Of a stretch of DNA of 30,897 nt, positions 29,621 through 30,897 are shown in pieces. This DNA comes from CAYJRW01 sp964372865 (GTDB taxonomy: Bacteria > Patescibacteriota > Minisyncoccia > Minisyncoccales > 2-12-FULL-40-12): assembly GCA_964372865.1 (NCBI GenBank), contig CAYJRW010000004.1:1-30897 (forward strand). The letters are read 5' to 3'. The stretch's first letter is position 1. Each line of letters starts with the position of its first letter. A program made the position numbers and the translations under genes. The notes beneath the pieces are model-generated. The model worked only from the letters and a program-made list of their open reading frames with translations, searched no databases and was not told the origin of the DNA.

Positions 29621-30040
29621 TTACTCAATTGATTCTCTGTAAGTGTCTTTTCCCCGTATTTTTGTCGGCGTTTTTCTTGGCGTCTGCTTCTCAATCTGCT
29701 TTTCCGGTTTTTCCATTTTTATTTTGTAAAGCGCTTCCAAGCTTTCTTTTACCGGATAAAAAACAGAAGCCATAATCTCTTTCGCCACATTTTTGGCAAC
29801 ATCATTGTCTAATTTTAACTCCTCTGCCAGGGTTTTTTCAAATTCATCGGGCGGCAAAAGACCAAGCAAAGCGTAGCCCACCAATTTGGAAACAAGCCCA
29901 TTTTCTTTTTCTACGCCGTTTTGGGCGCAAATATCAGAAATCTTTTGAGCTGCGTCTTCAGAAAAAAGCGCTTCTTTTAAATCCTCGGGCAAATCCTCGT
30001 AAATTTTCTGCAATTCCTCTTTCGGATATTCTTCTAACAT
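29621..30040 (-). CDS. Helical protein of unknown function, first gene of the secretion cluster
   Basis: Starting at ATG 30040 (MLEEYPKEELQKIYEDLPED) it is 139 residues. It looks all-helical with acidic helices, a short hydrophobic patch LVSKLVGYALLGLLPP, and a basic Lys/Pro-rich end. No signal peptide is seen. A TAGAAT -10-like box lies 7 nt upstream of this ATG, supporting the start and suggesting a leaderless transcript for the whole cluster. No family is recognised. Confidence 0.7.
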   Translation of the reverse strand: MLEEYPKEELQKIYEDLPEDLKEALFSEDAAQKISDICAQNGVEKENGLVSKLVGYALLGLLPPDEFEKTLAEELKLDNDVAKNVAKEIMASVFYPVKESLEALYKIKMEKPEKQIEKQTPRKTPTKIRGKDTYRESIE

Positions 30041-30047
30041 CAAGTTT

Positions 30048-30053
30048 ATTCTA
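30048..30053 (-). promoter_or_regulatory. Probable -10 box of the secretion cluster
   Basis: TAGAAT on the minus strand, 7 nt before ATG 30040. No convincing -35 is seen at the right distance. Confidence 0.4.
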
Positions 30054-30096
30054 TCATAAAACAAAAAAGGAAACTACAGGCTAAGCCGATGTAAAT

Positions 30097-30155
30097 TTGA
30101 CAAAAATAATTTTGTGTGGTAAAAGAAAGACCAAAGAAAACATAGGGTTTTCTTT
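30097..30155 (+). promoter_or_regulatory. Promoter and 5' hairpin before the membrane-protein pair
   Basis: TTGACA (30097-30102), 17-bp spacer, TAAAAG (30120-30125); start near 30132. The transcript would open with AAAGAAAAC (30133-30141) pairing perfectly with GTTTTCTTT (30147-30155) around a 5-nt loop. No clear T-run follows, so it may stabilise the 5' end rather than terminate. Confidence 0.5.
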
Positions 30156-30212
30156 TAGAAAAGACCTTTAACAACTAAATTCAACGGAAGAGAAAGCGAG
30201 GTGAGTGGCGAT

Positions 30213-30683
30213 ATGCTAATGTGGCTGTGGATTTTGCTGTCAGTCGGAGGTTTTATCGGCGCGGCGTTTTCTGCCGCCGCCGAACAACCAATGCTTTTTA
30301 TAGTTCTTGCCCTTCTTGGCTGGTTCTTTCTTACAATCGCCGGCGGGAAGGATGGATTGCCCTTAGGAATTGGTAGTTTAGTTTTTGTGGTCTGCGCTTT
30401 TGGGGTTTGGTATATGCCAGGGATTATAGGCAGTTCCTGGCTAGAAGCAAAAAATGCGTTTGATGCTCTTGCTGACAAACCAGAACAAGTTGTTTTGGGT
30501 TATATTGGCTTAATCGTGTTAGTTGTCCCACTGATTATTATGCCGTCTCTTTTGGCGGCGCGGTTGGTAGGAAAACTCGTCAGCCGACAAGTGGCGCAGC
30601 CGGCACCGCCGGCAAGTCAGCCACGTGAACGTGAAAAAAAGGTTTACGCAAAGAAGGTACCGCGCGTTCGGCGAAGGAGGTAA
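30213..30683 (+). CDS. Small multi-pass membrane protein with basic tail, unknown function
   Basis: The start at ATG 30213 is set by GAGGTGA at 30198-30204; an in-frame GTG at 30201 overlaps that site. The 156-residue protein has about four membrane segments (WLWILLSVGGFIGAAF, FIVLALLGWFFLTIA, IGSLVFVVCAFGVWY, GLIVLVVPLIIMPSLLAA). It ends in a Pro- then Arg/Lys-rich tail (VPRVRRRR). Base use is more GC-rich (CCGCCGCCG runs) and the ribosome-binding sites are better than in the rest of the window. It and the next gene form a pair reading away from the secretion cluster. No family is recognised; a role in the envelope machine or a recently acquired pair are both possible. Confidence 0.7.
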   Translation: MLMWLWILLSVGGFIGAAFSAAAEQPMLFIVLALLGWFFLTIAGGKDGLPLGIGSLVFVVCAFGVWYMPGIIGSSWLEAKNAFDALADKPEQVVLGYIGLIVLVVPLIIMPSLLAARLVGKLVSRQVAQPAPPASQPREREKKVYAKKVPRVRRRR

Positions 30684-30686
30684 AGA

Positions 30687-30897
30687 ATGACCTGGTGGCA
30701 AATAATCCTTGTCGTATTGTTTGGTTTGGCGGTTATATATTCTTTTGTGAGAATAGGTTTTTGGGGAACCATGATGATTATCGGGTTTTCGGGATTGATT
30801 GGATATCTTCTTGTAGAAGTTGGTTTGTGGGAAACTCTTCTTATCGGATTAGGTATTTTGGTAATAACGGGAGGATTTGGCGCTTTTATCTGGTATT
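30687..30897 (+). CDS. Small membrane protein, 3' end outside window
   Basis: An open frame from ATG 30687 to the window end (70 residues seen) preceded by a textbook AGGAGG at about 30675-30680 that overlaps the end of the previous gene. It is made almost entirely of hydrophobic segments: TWWQIILVVLFGLAVIYSF, a GFWGTMMIIGFSGLIGYLL span and a third LLIGLGILVITGG span. No signature motif is visible. The coupled spacing indicates an operon with the preceding membrane protein. Confidence 0.65.
   Translation, partial: MTWWQIILVVLFGLAVIYSFVRIGFWGTMMIIGFSGLIGYLLVEVGLWETLLIGLGILVITGGFGAFIWY

Noticed and set aside
1..30897. CRISPR arrays, transposases, integrases, toxin-antitoxin or restriction genes
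   Set aside because: No regularly spaced repeats and no matching protein motifs were seen on either strand.

Overview
The window reads as an AT-rich chromosomal scaffold from an uncultivated Candidate Phyla Radiation bacterium (Patescibacteria, most like Parcubacteria). This rests on the gene set and on trimmed protein forms: a 65-residue S18 with an N-terminal CxxC, a short YebC, a KhpB/Jag without its N-terminal domain, a PilB-like ATPase without its N-terminal domain, a Wzy/O-antigen-ligase protein fused to TPRs, and a PrgI/VirB4 secretion cluster. Good Shine-Dalgarno sequences are rare. A gap of exactly 100 N shows the sequence is a metagenomic or draft scaffold. No rRNA, tRNA, CRISPR array or transposase gene was found.

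Layout. Positions 1-2963 (+) carry the end of trpS, a HAD phosphatase, a frameshifted and shortened ychF, then rpsF-ssb-rpsR. Positions 2953-13101 (-) carry a long head-to-tail run rpoB-rpoC-ftsK-recA. Ahead of rpoB lies a consensus promoter and a roughly 200-nt leader containing a terminator-like hairpin, and the same intergenic space may hold a plus-strand structured RNA. Positions 13420-16347 (-) hold the Wzy/TPR membrane protein and tsaE; divergent from tsaE, 16396-19332 (+) holds pilB, a 118-nt inverted-repeat element, comEA (broken by the gap), yebC and a small conserved-looking protein. Positions 19385-21481 (+) hold a tiny promoter-ORF-terminator unit that runs into a class A penicillin-binding protein. 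Positions 21478-24506 (-) hold a single-domain response regulator, dnaN and dnaA; 24676-26331 (+) holds rpmH-rnpA-yidC-khpB. This is the classical bacterial replication-origin neighbourhood, with DnaA-box-like sites on both sides of dnaA. Positions 26321-30040 (-) are a tightly packed type IV secretion cluster (VirB4 ATPase, a separate VirB4/TraC N-terminal-domain protein, PrgI, two unknowns). Positions 30213-30897 (+) are two small membrane proteins, the last cut by the window end.

The genes cover core information processing (RNA polymerase, replication initiation, recombination, chromosome segregation, ribosomal proteins, tRNA modification), envelope building (PBP, Wzy, YidC), and DNA uptake or surface machines (PilB, ComEA, VirB4/PrgI). 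Three themes deserve attention: promoters whose -10 box sits only 5-11 nt before the start codon, implying leaderless mRNAs (dnaA, comEA, wzy, rpmH and others); short repeat- or palindrome-derived insertions inside core genes (rpoB, rpoC, tsaE); and several candidate structured RNAs or attenuators (rpoB leader, pilB-comEA gap, PBP start). All functional calls come from reading motifs and remembered family features; nothing was searched against a database.
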